From assembly GCF_018260405.1 (NCBI RefSeq), contig NZ_JAGLBG010000032.1:1-22869 (forward strand): DNA of 22,869 nucleotides. Direction: 5' to 3'. The stretch comes from Deinococcus sp. Its GTDB lineage: Bacteria; Deinococcota; Deinococci; Deinococcales; Deinococcaceae. The stretch's first letter is position 1. Every line of letters starts with the position of its first letter. Shown here piece by piece: positions 7,699-15,015 of the stretch. The notes beneath the pieces are model-generated. The model saw nothing but the letters and a program-made list of their open reading frames with translations, did no database searches and was not told where the DNA came from. The translations under genes and the position numbers were made by a program.

Positions 7699-9684
7699 AT
7701 GACCGAGTTTCTTGGACTGGCGTTTAGCCCACTTGGGGCGGTGGGCACGCTGTCGCTGCTGTTCGCGTTCGCCTTTACCCTCTATGCCCTGTGCAGCGGC
7801 GTGCTGGCGGGGCTGCGCGGCGACTCGCGGCTAGAGCAGAGCGCCCGCCTGGCGCTGTGGGGCAACTTCCTCTTTATGACGCTGGCGATGGGTACGCTGG
7901 AATACGCCATTTTGCACGACGATTTCTCGGTGCGGTACGTGGCGCAGCATTCGATGACCGTCTCGCCCACCTGGGTCAAGGTGGTGACGCTCTGGGCCGC
8001 GCTGGAAGGCTCCATCTTGCTGTGGGCCTGGATGCTTTCGCTGTATGCTTTCATTGTCTCTTTAACCGCCCGGCGCGATGTGTTGCGGCCCTGGGTCATG
8101 GCCGTGATGAGCGTGTCGGTACTGTTTTTCGTAGGGCTGAACCTCACGGTTGCCAGTCCGTTTACGCCGGTGGTAGACGTGCCTGTGCAGGGGCAGGGGC
8201 CGAACCCGCTGCTGCAAAACCACTGGATGATGGCGGTTCACCCGGTGCTGATGTACCTGGGTTTCGTGGGCCTTAGCGTGCCGTTCGCCTACGCTGTGGC
8301 GGCTCTGCTGACCGGTCGTCTGGGCGAGTCTTGGCTAGTTCAGACCCGGCGCTGGACGATGGTCGCCTGGGCCTTTTTGAGCGCGGCAATCGCGGCGGGC
8401 GGCTGGTGGAGCTACGAGATTCTGGGCTGGGGCGGGTATTGGGCTTGGGACCCGGTCGAAAATGCCAGTTTTGTGCCCTGGCTGCTGGCGACAGCGTTTA
8501 TTCACAGTGTTCAGATTCAGGAACGCCGCCGGATGCTCAAGGGCTGGAACATCTACCTGATCGTGTTCGCTTACGCCGCCACCGTGCTGGGCACCTTCCT
8601 GACCCGCTCGGGCGTGGTGGAAAGCGTGCACGCCTTCTCGAACGGGCCCATCGGGGCACTGTTTCTGGGCTTTTTCGCGCTGCTGGTGTCTATTGGCGTG
8701 GGGCTGGCGACGTGGCGGCTTCCGGCGACCCGCGACCCGCACAGCCTCGACAGCCCCGTTTCCCGTGAGGGTGCGGTGCTCGGCGGTAACGTGCTGTTTG
8801 TGGTCTTTGCCGCGTTGGTGGTGCTAGCGACCCTGTTCCCAATTTTTCTGGAGGTTGCTCGGGGCTATCGTACGGTGGTCGGCCCGAGCTTCTATAACCA
8901 GTTCGCGGCGCCGCTGGGCCTGCTGATTTTGCTGCTGATGGGCGTCGGCCCGGCGCTGCCCTGGCGCAGGCTGAACGGTTCGCTGTGGCAGTCGCTGCGC
9001 TTTCCGCTGCTCGCGGCGGTGGTCGGCGCAGCGCTGGCCCTGCTGCTGGGCGTGCGGAATCTGGGGCTGGCGCTGACGGTGGGACTGTGCCTGTATAACC
9101 TCGCCAGCCTCGGGCAACTTGTCTGGGACAGTGCGCGGGCGCGGGGGGGTTTCGCGGCGCTGCCAGGTCTGGTGCGCGAGTATCCCCGGCGCTACGGCGC
9201 GTATCTGGCGCACCTGGGTATTGTGTTCATCGCGCTGGGCATAGGATTTTCGAGCACCTACAAGGCCAAGGAAGAAGTGACGCTGCAACTCGGTAGACCC
9301 CAGACCGTCTTGGGCAAACAGGTCACGTTGACCGCCCTGAACAGCGAACAGCGCCCCGAGCGCGTCTCCGAGATTGCCACCGTGCAGGTCGGCACCGAAA
9401 CGCTTTTGCCCAAGCTTAATACCTACGTGAACATGCCGCAGGCCGTCGCCATGCCAGCCGTCAAATATCACTTTATGGGCGACACCTATGTCACACTGCT
9501 GACCGCCAAGCGCGATCAGGGCTGGGCGACGGTGGCCGTAATCCAGTCGCCGCTGGTCGGGTGGGTCTGGTGGGGAACGGCGGTGCTGCTGCTGGGCACC
9601 TACCTCAGTCTCTCGGCCCCCGTGCGCGAGATCGCCCCGCGCATAGTTCCGGCCCGTGCCCCGCGTGAGGGGGTGACCGCGTGA
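7699..9684 (+). CDS. ccmF: Cytochrome c maturation protein CcmF (heme lyase subunit)
   Basis: 661-aa multi-pass inner-membrane protein that attaches heme to apocytochrome c with CcmH/CcmI (system I). It carries the periplasmic WWD heme-handling domain as WGGYWAWDPVENASF at about residues 243-257, many hydrophobic segments, and conserved His-containing helices (for example HPVLMYLGFVGLSVPF around 180-195). The soluble domain near the C-terminus (about 520-610) precedes a last membrane helix. Length matches CcmF. It opens a co-directional operon: its TGA overlaps the GTG of ccmG by 4 nt. The remaining system I genes (ccmA-E) are not in the window. Confidence 0.95.
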   Translation: MTEFLGLAFSPLGAVGTLSLLFAFAFTLYALCSGVLAGLRGDSRLEQSARLALWGNFLFMTLAMGTLEYAILHDDFSVRYVAQHSMTVSPTWVKVVTLWAALEGSILLWAWMLSLYAFIVSLTARRDVLRPWVMAVMSVSVLFFVGLNLTVASPFTPVVDVPVQGQGPNPLLQNHWMMAVHPVLMYLGFVGLSVPFAYAVAALLTGRLGESWLVQTRRWTMVAWAFLSAAIAAGGWWSYEILGWGGYWAWDPVENASFVPWLLATAFIHSVQIQERRRMLKGWNIYLIVFAYAATVLGTFLTRSGVVESVHAFSNGPIGALFLGFFALLVSIGVGLATWRLPATRDPHSLDSPVSREGAVLGGNVLFVVFAALVVLATLFPIFLEVARGYRTVVGPSFYNQFAAPLGLLILLLMGVGPALPWRRLNGSLWQSLRFPLLAAVVGAALALLLGVRNLGLALTVGLCLYNLASLGQLVWDSARARGGFAALPGLVREYPRRYGAYLAHLGIVFIALGIGFSSTYKAKEEVTLQLGRPQTVLGKQVTLTALNSEQRPERVSEIATVQVGTETLLPKLNTYVNMPQAVAMPAVKYHFMGDTYVTLLTAKRDQGWATVAVIQSPLVGWVWWGTAVLLLGTYLSLSAPVREIAPRIVPARAPREGVTA

Positions 9685-10211
9685 GCCGCTTTATCGTGCC
9701 GGTAGTGCTGCTGGCTATTGTGGCCTTGCTCGCCTATGGCCTGCTGACGCCGCCTAAGGACCCGCCCAGCGTGCTGGTGCCCGGCAAACCCGCGCCGACC
9801 TTTACGCTGACCGACACGGCAGGCAAAACGCACGACCTCAGCGCCTACCGGGGTCAACCCGTGCTGGTCAACTTCTGGGCGTCGTGGTGCCAGCCCTGCC
9901 ACGCCGAGGCCGCCGCGCTGGTGCAGGCCGCGCAGCAGTCGGCGGGCAAGGTACAGTTTCTGGGCGTGCTGTACAACGACAAGACTGGCCAGGACCGCGC
10001 CTTCGTGCAGCAGTACGGCGTGCCGTACCCGACCCTGCTCGACCCCGGCTCGCGGGTGGCGATCCGCTACGGCATCGCGCAGCTTCCCGACACGTACCTG
10101 ATTGGGGCCGACGGCAAAATCGTCTATCACCACCTCGGCGCGGTGACCGACAGCCCGGAACTGACTCGGGAATTTAAGGCGGCCCTGCAGTCAGTCGGGG
10201 GGGCGGAATGA
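9681..10211 (+). CDS. ccmG: Thiol:disulfide interchange protein CcmG/DsbE (TlpA-like)
   Basis: 176-aa membrane-anchored periplasmic thioredoxin. A single N-terminal helix (about 4-22) is followed by an AhpC/TSA-thioredoxin fold with active site WCQPC (Cys70, Cys73). The cis-Pro segment is QLPDTYLIG. In system I it keeps apocytochrome CXXCH cysteines or CcmH reduced for heme attachment. The start is GTG at 9681, overlapping the ccmF stop (GTGA), and its own stop overlaps the ATG of ccmH, so translation is probably coupled along the operon. Confidence 0.94.
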   Translation: MSRFIVPVVLLAIVALLAYGLLTPPKDPPSVLVPGKPAPTFTLTDTAGKTHDLSAYRGQPVLVNFWASWCQPCHAEAAALVQAAQQSAGKVQFLGVLYNDKTGQDRAFVQQYGVPYPTLLDPGSRVAIRYGIAQLPDTYLIGADGKIVYHHLGAVTDSPELTREFKAALQSVGGAE

Positions 10212-10732
10212 AGCGCCGCCTCGCCCCGTTGCTGGTGGCGGCAGTGTTTAACCTTGCGCCCTTGCCTGCACAGGCCCAGAACATACAAGGTCAGCCCGCG
10301 CAGACCCAAAACGCGCCAGCCGTAGGCGTGGTTAATGTTCCCGTTAGCGTGCAGCTCAGCGCCGAGCAGGAACGGCAGGTCGAGCGCATTGGCATGAAAA
10401 TCCACTGCCCGATCTGTAGCGGCGAGAGCATCGCGCAGAGCCAGACCGACATTTCGCGCCAGATGCTCGATCAGGTGCGCGTGATGGTGCGCCAGGGCAA
10501 ACCCGAGTCCGAGATTCTGGAGACGTTCCGCGCCAGCTACGGTGACCGTATCCTGCTGGAGCCGCCCAAACGCGGCCTCGACGCGCTGCTGTGGGTCCTG
10601 CCGGTGGTGTTTTTAGTCGTCGGGGTGTTTGCGTGGTGGAACTACCTGAAGAGTTCCAGCCGTCCACCGGCGCGTACTTTGACCGCCGAAGAAGAAAAGC
10701 GCATTCAGGACATGCTGGCGGACCGCGAATGA
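10208..10732 (+). CDS. ccmH: Cytochrome c maturation protein CcmH (CycL/Ccl2)
   Basis: 174-aa protein with a signal peptide (1-23, ending AQA), a Gln/Ala-rich spacer of about 25 residues, a short helical domain with redox motif HCPICSGESI (Cys67, Cys70), and one membrane helix near 127-146. CcmH reduces the apocytochrome heme-binding cysteines and partners CcmF. The residue before the first Cys is His rather than the Arg of the usual RCXXC motif. ATGA overlap with ccmG upstream and ATGA overlap with the next gene downstream place it in one operon. Confidence 0.93.
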   Translation: MKRRLAPLLVAAVFNLAPLPAQAQNIQGQPAQTQNAPAVGVVNVPVSVQLSAEQERQVERIGMKIHCPICSGESIAQSQTDISRQMLDQVRVMVRQGKPESEILETFRASYGDRILLEPPKRGLDALLWVLPVVFLVVGVFAWWNYLKSSSRPPARTLTAEEEKRIQDMLADRE

Positions 10733-11757
10733 TTTACGCCGTCTTGGTACTGGGTATTTTTATGCTGGTGCTGTTGCTGTGGCCTGCCCTCGGCCCGGCA
10801 CGCGTGACCCCCGAGGACACCCGCCGCACCGAACTGGAAGAGGAGCGTGAGCAGCTGCTGGATAACCTGCGCGAACTCGAAGCGGGCAGTGCTGGTGACG
10901 CCGCTGGCCCCCATGCGGAAATGGTGATCCGCGAAAAGGTGCGGCTGGCCCAGGTCTTGCAGGAACTCGACGCGCTGCCCCCGGCTGCCGCGCGTGCCGG
11001 GCGTCCGGCCCTGCCCGTGGCGCTACTGGCCCTGGGCGTGACGGGGTTCGTTACGCTGGGCGGGCTGTACACGGTATTTCCGCAGTGGCGCTACGCCGGA
11101 CTGCCCACCGTTGAGGCCGCGCAGCTCAGGAACGCCAGCGCCCTGCCGGGCCTCGAACAGCGGGCGACGCGCACGGGTGCGCTGGCCGACCTGAACGCCT
11201 GGGGCGACGCGGCGTGGCAGGCGCAGAACTACTCGCTGGCGTCCAGAGCCTATACGCAGGTGCTGGTGCAGCAGCGCAGCGACGCCAAAGCGCTGCGGCG
11301 GGTGGGCTTCTTTCTGCTGAAAGACCCCAAAATGGCCGAAAACGGCCTCGGCTTCATTCAGCGCAGCGTGGCCCTGGCCCCCCGTGACCCCGAGGGCCAG
11401 CTGTACTACGGCTACGCGTTGGGGCTGTTCGGGCAGTATGACGCGGGTCTCCAGGCGCTGAACACCTACCGGGCATTGGCCCCGGATGAGCACGAGGCCG
11501 ACGCCTTGATCACGCAGTACCAGCAGAAAACGGGCGCGGGCGTGGATGGCCGACTGGTCTTTGCCCAGAACTGCGCGGTTTGCCACGGGCAGAACCTGGA
11601 AGGCGGGCGCGGCCCCAAGCTGCTCGGGTCAGCGGCGCTGCGGCAGCCGGAGGCACTCAAATCTATCGTGCTGCACGGCGCGACTGGAATGCCCGCCTTT
11701 CCCCAGCTTCAGGGTAAACAACTGGGGGCCCTGGTAGAGTACCTGGGTCGGCAGTAA
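10729..11757 (+). CDS. ccmI: CcmI-like assembly factor fused to a C-terminal cytochrome c domain
   Basis: 342 aa. TM1 (about 2-20) is followed by a charged coiled-coil stretch (30-52, RRTELEEEREQLLDNLREL), TM2 (94-117), then a TPR-like region (about 155-255: AAWQAQNYSLASRAYTQVL, AYTQVLVQQRSDAKALRRVG, YYGYALGLFGQYDAGLQAL). This is the CcmI/NrfG layout that presents apocytochrome to CcmF/CcmH. Unlike standard CcmI, it ends in a class I cytochrome c domain with CAVCH (Cys282, Cys285, His286) and a probable distal Met321 (GATGMPAFP). The start ATG overlaps the ccmH stop. The stop codon lies in a 17-bp tandem duplication. The heme domain may serve in electron supply or be an ordinary cytochrome tethered to the assembly site; this is inference. 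Confidence 0.88.
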   Translation: MIYAVLVLGIFMLVLLLWPALGPARVTPEDTRRTELEEEREQLLDNLRELEAGSAGDAAGPHAEMVIREKVRLAQVLQELDALPPAAARAGRPALPVALLALGVTGFVTLGGLYTVFPQWRYAGLPTVEAAQLRNASALPGLEQRATRTGALADLNAWGDAAWQAQNYSLASRAYTQVLVQQRSDAKALRRVGFFLLKDPKMAENGLGFIQRSVALAPRDPEGQLYYGYALGLFGQYDAGLQALNTYRALAPDEHEADALITQYQQKTGAGVDGRLVFAQNCAVCHGQNLEGGRGPKLLGSAALRQPEALKSIVLHGATGMPAFPQLQGKQLGALVEYLGRQ

Positions 11758-11784
11758 GCCTACAAAAGCAGTAATCCTACAAAA
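11751..11784. repeat. 17-bp tandem duplication spanning the ccmI stop codon
   Basis: GCAGTAAGCCTACAAAA (11751-11767) is followed directly by GCAGTAATCCTACAAAA (11768-11784), one mismatch. The first copy supplies the TAA stop of the ccmI-like gene and the second repeats it out of use. Confidence 0.6.
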
Positions 11785-11987
11785 AGAGCGCGACTGGCGA
11801 ACGGCTGATACGAACCTGGGTTCCGGGCCTAGAGTTGGCAATCCGGGTAGTCAACGAAACAGACGGCACTCCGTAGGCGGAGCGTGCTGGTGGAGTCAGT
11901 CCGGGCCGGTGCGAGTAGGAAAGGTACGGGTTTCGCGGTGCAGGCGGCGCCTTCTTGGGCAAAGCGGCACCCCTACTACTGAACTTT
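11785..11987. other. Intergenic stretch without recognised gene
   Basis: About 200 nt between the ccmI repeat and the terminator. It holds small hairpins (GAACC..GGTTC near 11812; CTCCG-TAGG-CGGAG near 11870) but no ORF with a start signal, tRNA fold or known RNA motif that I could recognise. Confidence 0.4.
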
Positions 11988-12037
11988 GCCTGCGAAAGCC
12001 CCCCGCACAGGCCCGGCGCGGGGGGCTTTTCGTAGGC
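11988..12037. terminator. Bidirectional rho-independent terminator
   Basis: A 19-nt arm with core GAAAGCCCCCCGC (11988-12006) pairs with GCGGGGGGCTTTTC (12018-12037) across an 11-nt loop. T-runs occur on both strands within the A/T part of the stem. It ends 4 nt from the stop of the minus-strand small gene and would also stop transcripts arriving from the ccm operon. Confidence 0.8.
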
Positions 12038-12040
12038 GAT

Positions 12041-12250
12041 TTACTGCGACTTCTTGCCTTCTGGCTCGGTGCTGGGCCCATTCTGCGGGGCGGGCACCTC
12101 GGTCAGCGTGGGGCCAAAGTTGGTGTTGGCTCCGTCGGCTACGGCGTCGGCGCGGCTGCCTTCGGGGGCGGTAACGCTGGCGGGGGCGTCGGTGGGCTGG
12201 CTGGTGCTGGGGTGCGTCTGGTTGGTGCTGCTTGGTTTGCCTTCTCCCAT
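12041..12250 (-). CDS. Small hydrophilic, probably disordered protein of unknown function
   Basis: 69-aa product, MGEGKPSSTNQ... to ...EPEGKKSQ, rich in Ser, Thr, Pro, Ala, Asn and Gln, with no Cys, Trp, Tyr or hydrophobic core, hence probably disordered. I do not recognise a family. Support for a real gene: an excellent Shine-Dalgarno (AGGAGG, 7 nt before ATG at 12250), a TAGACT -10 hexamer 32 nt further upstream, and an immediate strong terminator. The frame is open further upstream to 12331, but without these signals. Such low-complexity soluble proteins can be stress or desiccation protectants; for this one that is only a guess. Confidence 0.7.
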   Translation of the reverse strand: MGEGKPSSTNQTHPSTSQPTDAPASVTAPEGSRADAVADGANTNFGPTLTEVPAPQNGPSTEPEGKKSQ

Positions 12251-12282
12251 GTTGGAACCTCCTGAGATTTGAACTTGTGCCG

Positions 12283-12288
12283 AGTCTA
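12283..12288 (-). promoter_or_regulatory. Putative -10 of the small disordered-protein gene
   Basis: TAGACT on the minus strand gives a leader of about 25 nt carrying AGGAGG before the ATG at 12250. No convincing -35 was identified. Confidence 0.4.
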
Positions 12289-12501
12289 GAGAAATGCCGC
12301 ACAGGCGGATGTGCTGAAGGTATAGAGACATTGAGACAGGCGTTGCCCGCCCCGCGCAACGCTATCGCCGCAGCCCGCAAACGCGCCGGAAACCTGGTGG
12401 GGTCTGTTGCGGCCCAGTCAGTGCCAAGGCGAAGCTGTTGCGTTTCTTCATTTCGCCGCTCATGTCGCCCTGCGCCCTAGTCGTGAATCGGGGGCGCGGC
12501 C

Positions 12502-12507
12502 TATTCT
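12502..12507 (+). promoter_or_regulatory. Putative -10 of the UbiD-family gene (leaderless)
   Basis: TATTCT followed by 7 nt and the ATG at 12515. This sets the start downstream of the longest open frame. The divergent intergenic region 12289-12501 otherwise holds only a GCGTTGC...GCAACGC inverted repeat (12340-12362). Confidence 0.5.
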
Positions 12508-12514
12508 GCTTGTC

Positions 12515-14401
12515 ATGTCCCGCCCCGCTCAAGCTTTTCCCGATATTCAGTCCTTCATCCGCCTGCTGGAGCAGCGCGGCGAACTGCTGCGGGTGCGCGA
12601 ACCCGTTTCACGTAATCTGGAAATCACTGAAATGAGTGACCGACTGGTTAAAAAAGGCGGCCCGGCAGTGCTGTTTGAAAATGTTGTGGACAGTGATTAC
12701 CCGGTGGTCATAGGGCTGCTGGGCACGCGTGAGCGCATGGCGCTGGCCCTGGGCGTGGGCGACCTGGACGAACTGGCCCGCAAAATCCGGGCGCTGATTG
12801 ACCTGAGGGGGTCGGGCGGGCTAGGCGGAATGCTGAGTAACCTTCCCAAGCTGCGCGACGCGGTCAACCTGCCCCCCCGTTCTGTTAAGACCGCCCCGGT
12901 ACAGGAAGTCGTTTGGCGCGGCGACGAGGTCGACCTCAGCAAAATCCCGGTGCTGAAGTGCTGGCCTAATGATGGCGGCCCCTTCGTCACTTTGCCGCTG
13001 GTGATTACCAAAGACCCTGAAACTGGCGAGCGTAACATGGGCATGTACCGCATGCAGGTCATGAGCAAAAACACCACTGGGATGCACTGGCAGCGCCACA
13101 AGACCGGCACGCGCCATCTGGAAAAGGCCAAAAAACTGGGGCAAAAGTTGGAGGTGGCCGTGGCCATCGGCGGCGACCCCGCGCTGATTTACGCCGCCAC
13201 CGCGCCTCTTCCGCCGGTGCCGGGGCTGGACGAGTTCGCCGTGGCGGGCTACCTGCGCGGCCAGCGCTATCCGGTGGTCAGGGGGCTGACCGTGAATCTG
13301 GACGTGCCCGCCAACGCTGAATTTGTGCTGGAAGGCTACGTCGACCCCGCCGAGGACTGGGTGCTCGAGGGGCCGTTCGGCGACCACACCGGCTTTTACA
13401 CGCTGCCCGACCTCTACCCACTGTTTCATGTGACCTGCGTGACTATGCGCCGCAATCCGGTCTACCCCGCAACCATCGTGGGCCGCCCGCCCATGGAGGA
13501 TGCCTACCTGATCGAAGCGTCCGAGCGGCTGTTTTTGCCCGCCGCACAGCTTATTATTCCTGAAATCGTGGATTACCACATGCCGCCCGCTGGCGTGGCG
13601 CACAATCTGGTGGTCGTCAGCATCAAAAAGGACTTTCCGGGTCAGGCCTACAAGGTCGCCAACGGGCTGCTCGGGCTGGGCCAGATGATGTTCGCTAAAG
13701 TCATTGTGGTGGTCGACGAAAACGTAAAGGTCAACGACATGGACGCCGTGTGGTGCGAAGTCACGCACAAGGCCGTACCTGGCCGCGACACGCTGACCAC
13801 GCGCGGGCCGATTGACGTGCTCGACCACTCTAGCCGGGGCTGGGGCTACGGCAGCAAGCTGATTATCGACGCGACCACCAAGCGCCCCGAGGAAATCGGC
13901 AGTCCCAAGAGCAGCCGCGAGGAGCAGGCGCAGGATTACGCGCTAGACCTGTTTTTTCCGGCTCCTGTCGCTCCTACCTCTTTAGGGGGTGAACCGGAGG
14001 GGGGCCACCTGCCCAGTTTTGAAGGCATCCTGGCCCAGCGTCAGACTGCCGACGGTTACTGGGTGGTCGTGCTGGACAAGACCCGCCCCGGTCAGGCCCG
14101 CGCCCTGGCCGAAGCCTTTGCCGGGCATCCCGCCGCCGACGGGGTGCGCCACCTGCTCATTTGCGACGAGCAGACCAACGTGAACGACATGAGCGACGTG
14201 TGGTGGACGGTGCTGAACAACATTGACCCCGAGCGCGACGTGTGGAATCTGGATGGACTGCTGGCCTGGGATGGGGCGCGAAAGCTTGCTAGCGAAGGCT
14301 TCGTGCGCCAATGGCCCAACAAAATCGTTATGTCGCAGGCGGTGCGGCGGCGGGTGGACGCGCTGTGGCATGTCTGGGGGCTGCCGGAGCAGTACCGGTG
14401 A
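12515..14401 (+). CDS. ubiD: UbiD-family decarboxylase (prenylated-FMN dependent; menaquinone-type candidate)
   Basis: 628-aa cytosolic (de)carboxylase of the UbiD family, using prenyl-FMN to decarboxylate aromatic or polyenoic acids. Family landmarks: N-terminal FIRLLEQRGELLRV, NMGMYRMQVMSKNTTGMHWQRHKTG (about 205-228) for cofactor and metal binding, GGDPALIYAA, EGPFGDHTGFY, and NDMDAVWCEV. The start ATG is 12515, not the open frame's earlier codons, because MSRPAQAFPDIQSFIRLL is the usual N-terminus and a -10 hexamer precedes it by 7 nt. It is longer than E. coli UbiD (about 500 aa) and closer to the roughly 600-aa versions annotated as menaquinone (futalosine pathway) decarboxylases, so that role is more likely than ubiquinone synthesis. 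The stop overlaps the next gene (GTGA). Confidence 0.9.
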   Translation: MSRPAQAFPDIQSFIRLLEQRGELLRVREPVSRNLEITEMSDRLVKKGGPAVLFENVVDSDYPVVIGLLGTRERMALALGVGDLDELARKIRALIDLRGSGGLGGMLSNLPKLRDAVNLPPRSVKTAPVQEVVWRGDEVDLSKIPVLKCWPNDGGPFVTLPLVITKDPETGERNMGMYRMQVMSKNTTGMHWQRHKTGTRHLEKAKKLGQKLEVAVAIGGDPALIYAATAPLPPVPGLDEFAVAGYLRGQRYPVVRGLTVNLDVPANAEFVLEGYVDPAEDWVLEGPFGDHTGFYTLPDLYPLFHVTCVTMRRNPVYPATIVGRPPMEDAYLIEASERLFLPAAQLIIPEIVDYHMPPAGVAHNLVVVSIKKDFPGQAYKVANGLLGLGQMMFAKVIVVVDENVKVNDMDAVWCEVTHKAVPGRDTLTTRGPIDVLDHSSRGWGYGSKLIIDATTKRPEEIGSPKSSREEQAQDYALDLFFPAPVAPTSLGGEPEGGHLPSFEGILAQRQTADGYWVVVLDKTRPGQARALAEAFAGHPAADGVRHLLICDEQTNVNDMSDVWWTVLNNIDPERDVWNLDGLLAWDGARKLASEGFVRQWPNKIVMSQAVRRRVDALWHVWGLPEQYR

Positions 14402-15009
14402 GCCTTTTCGAGCGGCTGGACGAAGTGTTTGGCCCGGCTCTTGCCGCCCCGCTCTTTTACGCTCACTCGCCCGCCTTACGGTTCGCACTGTCGGGCGGCG
14501 AAACCCGCGTCGCCCAGTTCCTTCAAGCGATAGACCGCGCCCGCACCGTGCTGGACGCCGCCTTTGCTGGCGCGGAAGAACTGACGGTTATCCTGCAACT
14601 CTGGGACGAAACCCCCGAAAACCATCAACAGCCCGGCAAGCTCTGGCAAAAGGCTGGGGCGTCGCTACGGGAGCTGGGAATCACGCCACCGACGCCCGAA
14701 ATCCGCGCCCTTTCTAGGCCAGACGAGATAACGCGGGTCTTTTTCGCCTTCCGGCTGCCTAACGCCCGACTCCCCGAACTGCTGTGGGGCGTCCTCGCCG
14801 CCGATTTTGGCTTCTCGGCCAGTCTAAGCGCCCGCCTGTTCCTCGCCGCGCCCGAACTGGGTATGCTGGCCTGCCCCTACGACAGCCGGGGAATGGATAT
14901 CATCGGGCCAAATGCAGCGCGACTGGCGCAACTTTACGCAGAGTTTAATGGCTGGCTGCTGGACTATGACCGGGCGCAGATGGACACGTTTTTTGGCGCG
15001 GCTCCATAA
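14398..15009 (+). CDS. DUF3885-like hypothetical protein
   Basis: 203-aa soluble protein with the GTG start overlapping the UbiD-family stop by 4 nt, so probably translationally coupled. The C-terminal pattern CPYDSRGMDIIG ... LAQLYAEFNGWLLDYDRAQMDTFF resembles DUF3885 proteins. The N-terminal part has FERLDEVFGP and a receptor-like LRFALSGGE. No signal peptide, membrane helix or catalytic motif was recognised. The link to the decarboxylase is positional only. It converges with the minus-strand glycosidase gene with a 6-nt gap and no obvious terminator. Confidence 0.75.
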   Translation: MSLFERLDEVFGPALAAPLFYAHSPALRFALSGGETRVAQFLQAIDRARTVLDAAFAGAEELTVILQLWDETPENHQQPGKLWQKAGASLRELGITPPTPEIRALSRPDEITRVFFAFRLPNARLPELLWGVLAADFGFSASLSARLFLAAPELGMLACPYDSRGMDIIGPNAARLAQLYAEFNGWLLDYDRAQMDTFFGAAP

Positions 15010-15015
15010 CGGTCT

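Noticed and set aside
8824..9471. 215-codon minus-strand frame inside ccmF
   Set aside because: It lies entirely within ccmF and reads as a Gln/Arg/His-rich shadow.
11785..11987. Possible tRNA or small RNA downstream of ccmI
   Set aside because: Short hairpins are present, but no cloverleaf, T-loop sequence or CCA-adjacent acceptor pairing could be assembled.
12821..13828. 335-codon open frame on the minus strand opposite the UbiD-family gene
   Set aside because: It is antisense to a clear UbiD domain, is His/Val/Arg rich without a recognisable family, and has no start signal. High GC makes long antisense frames common.
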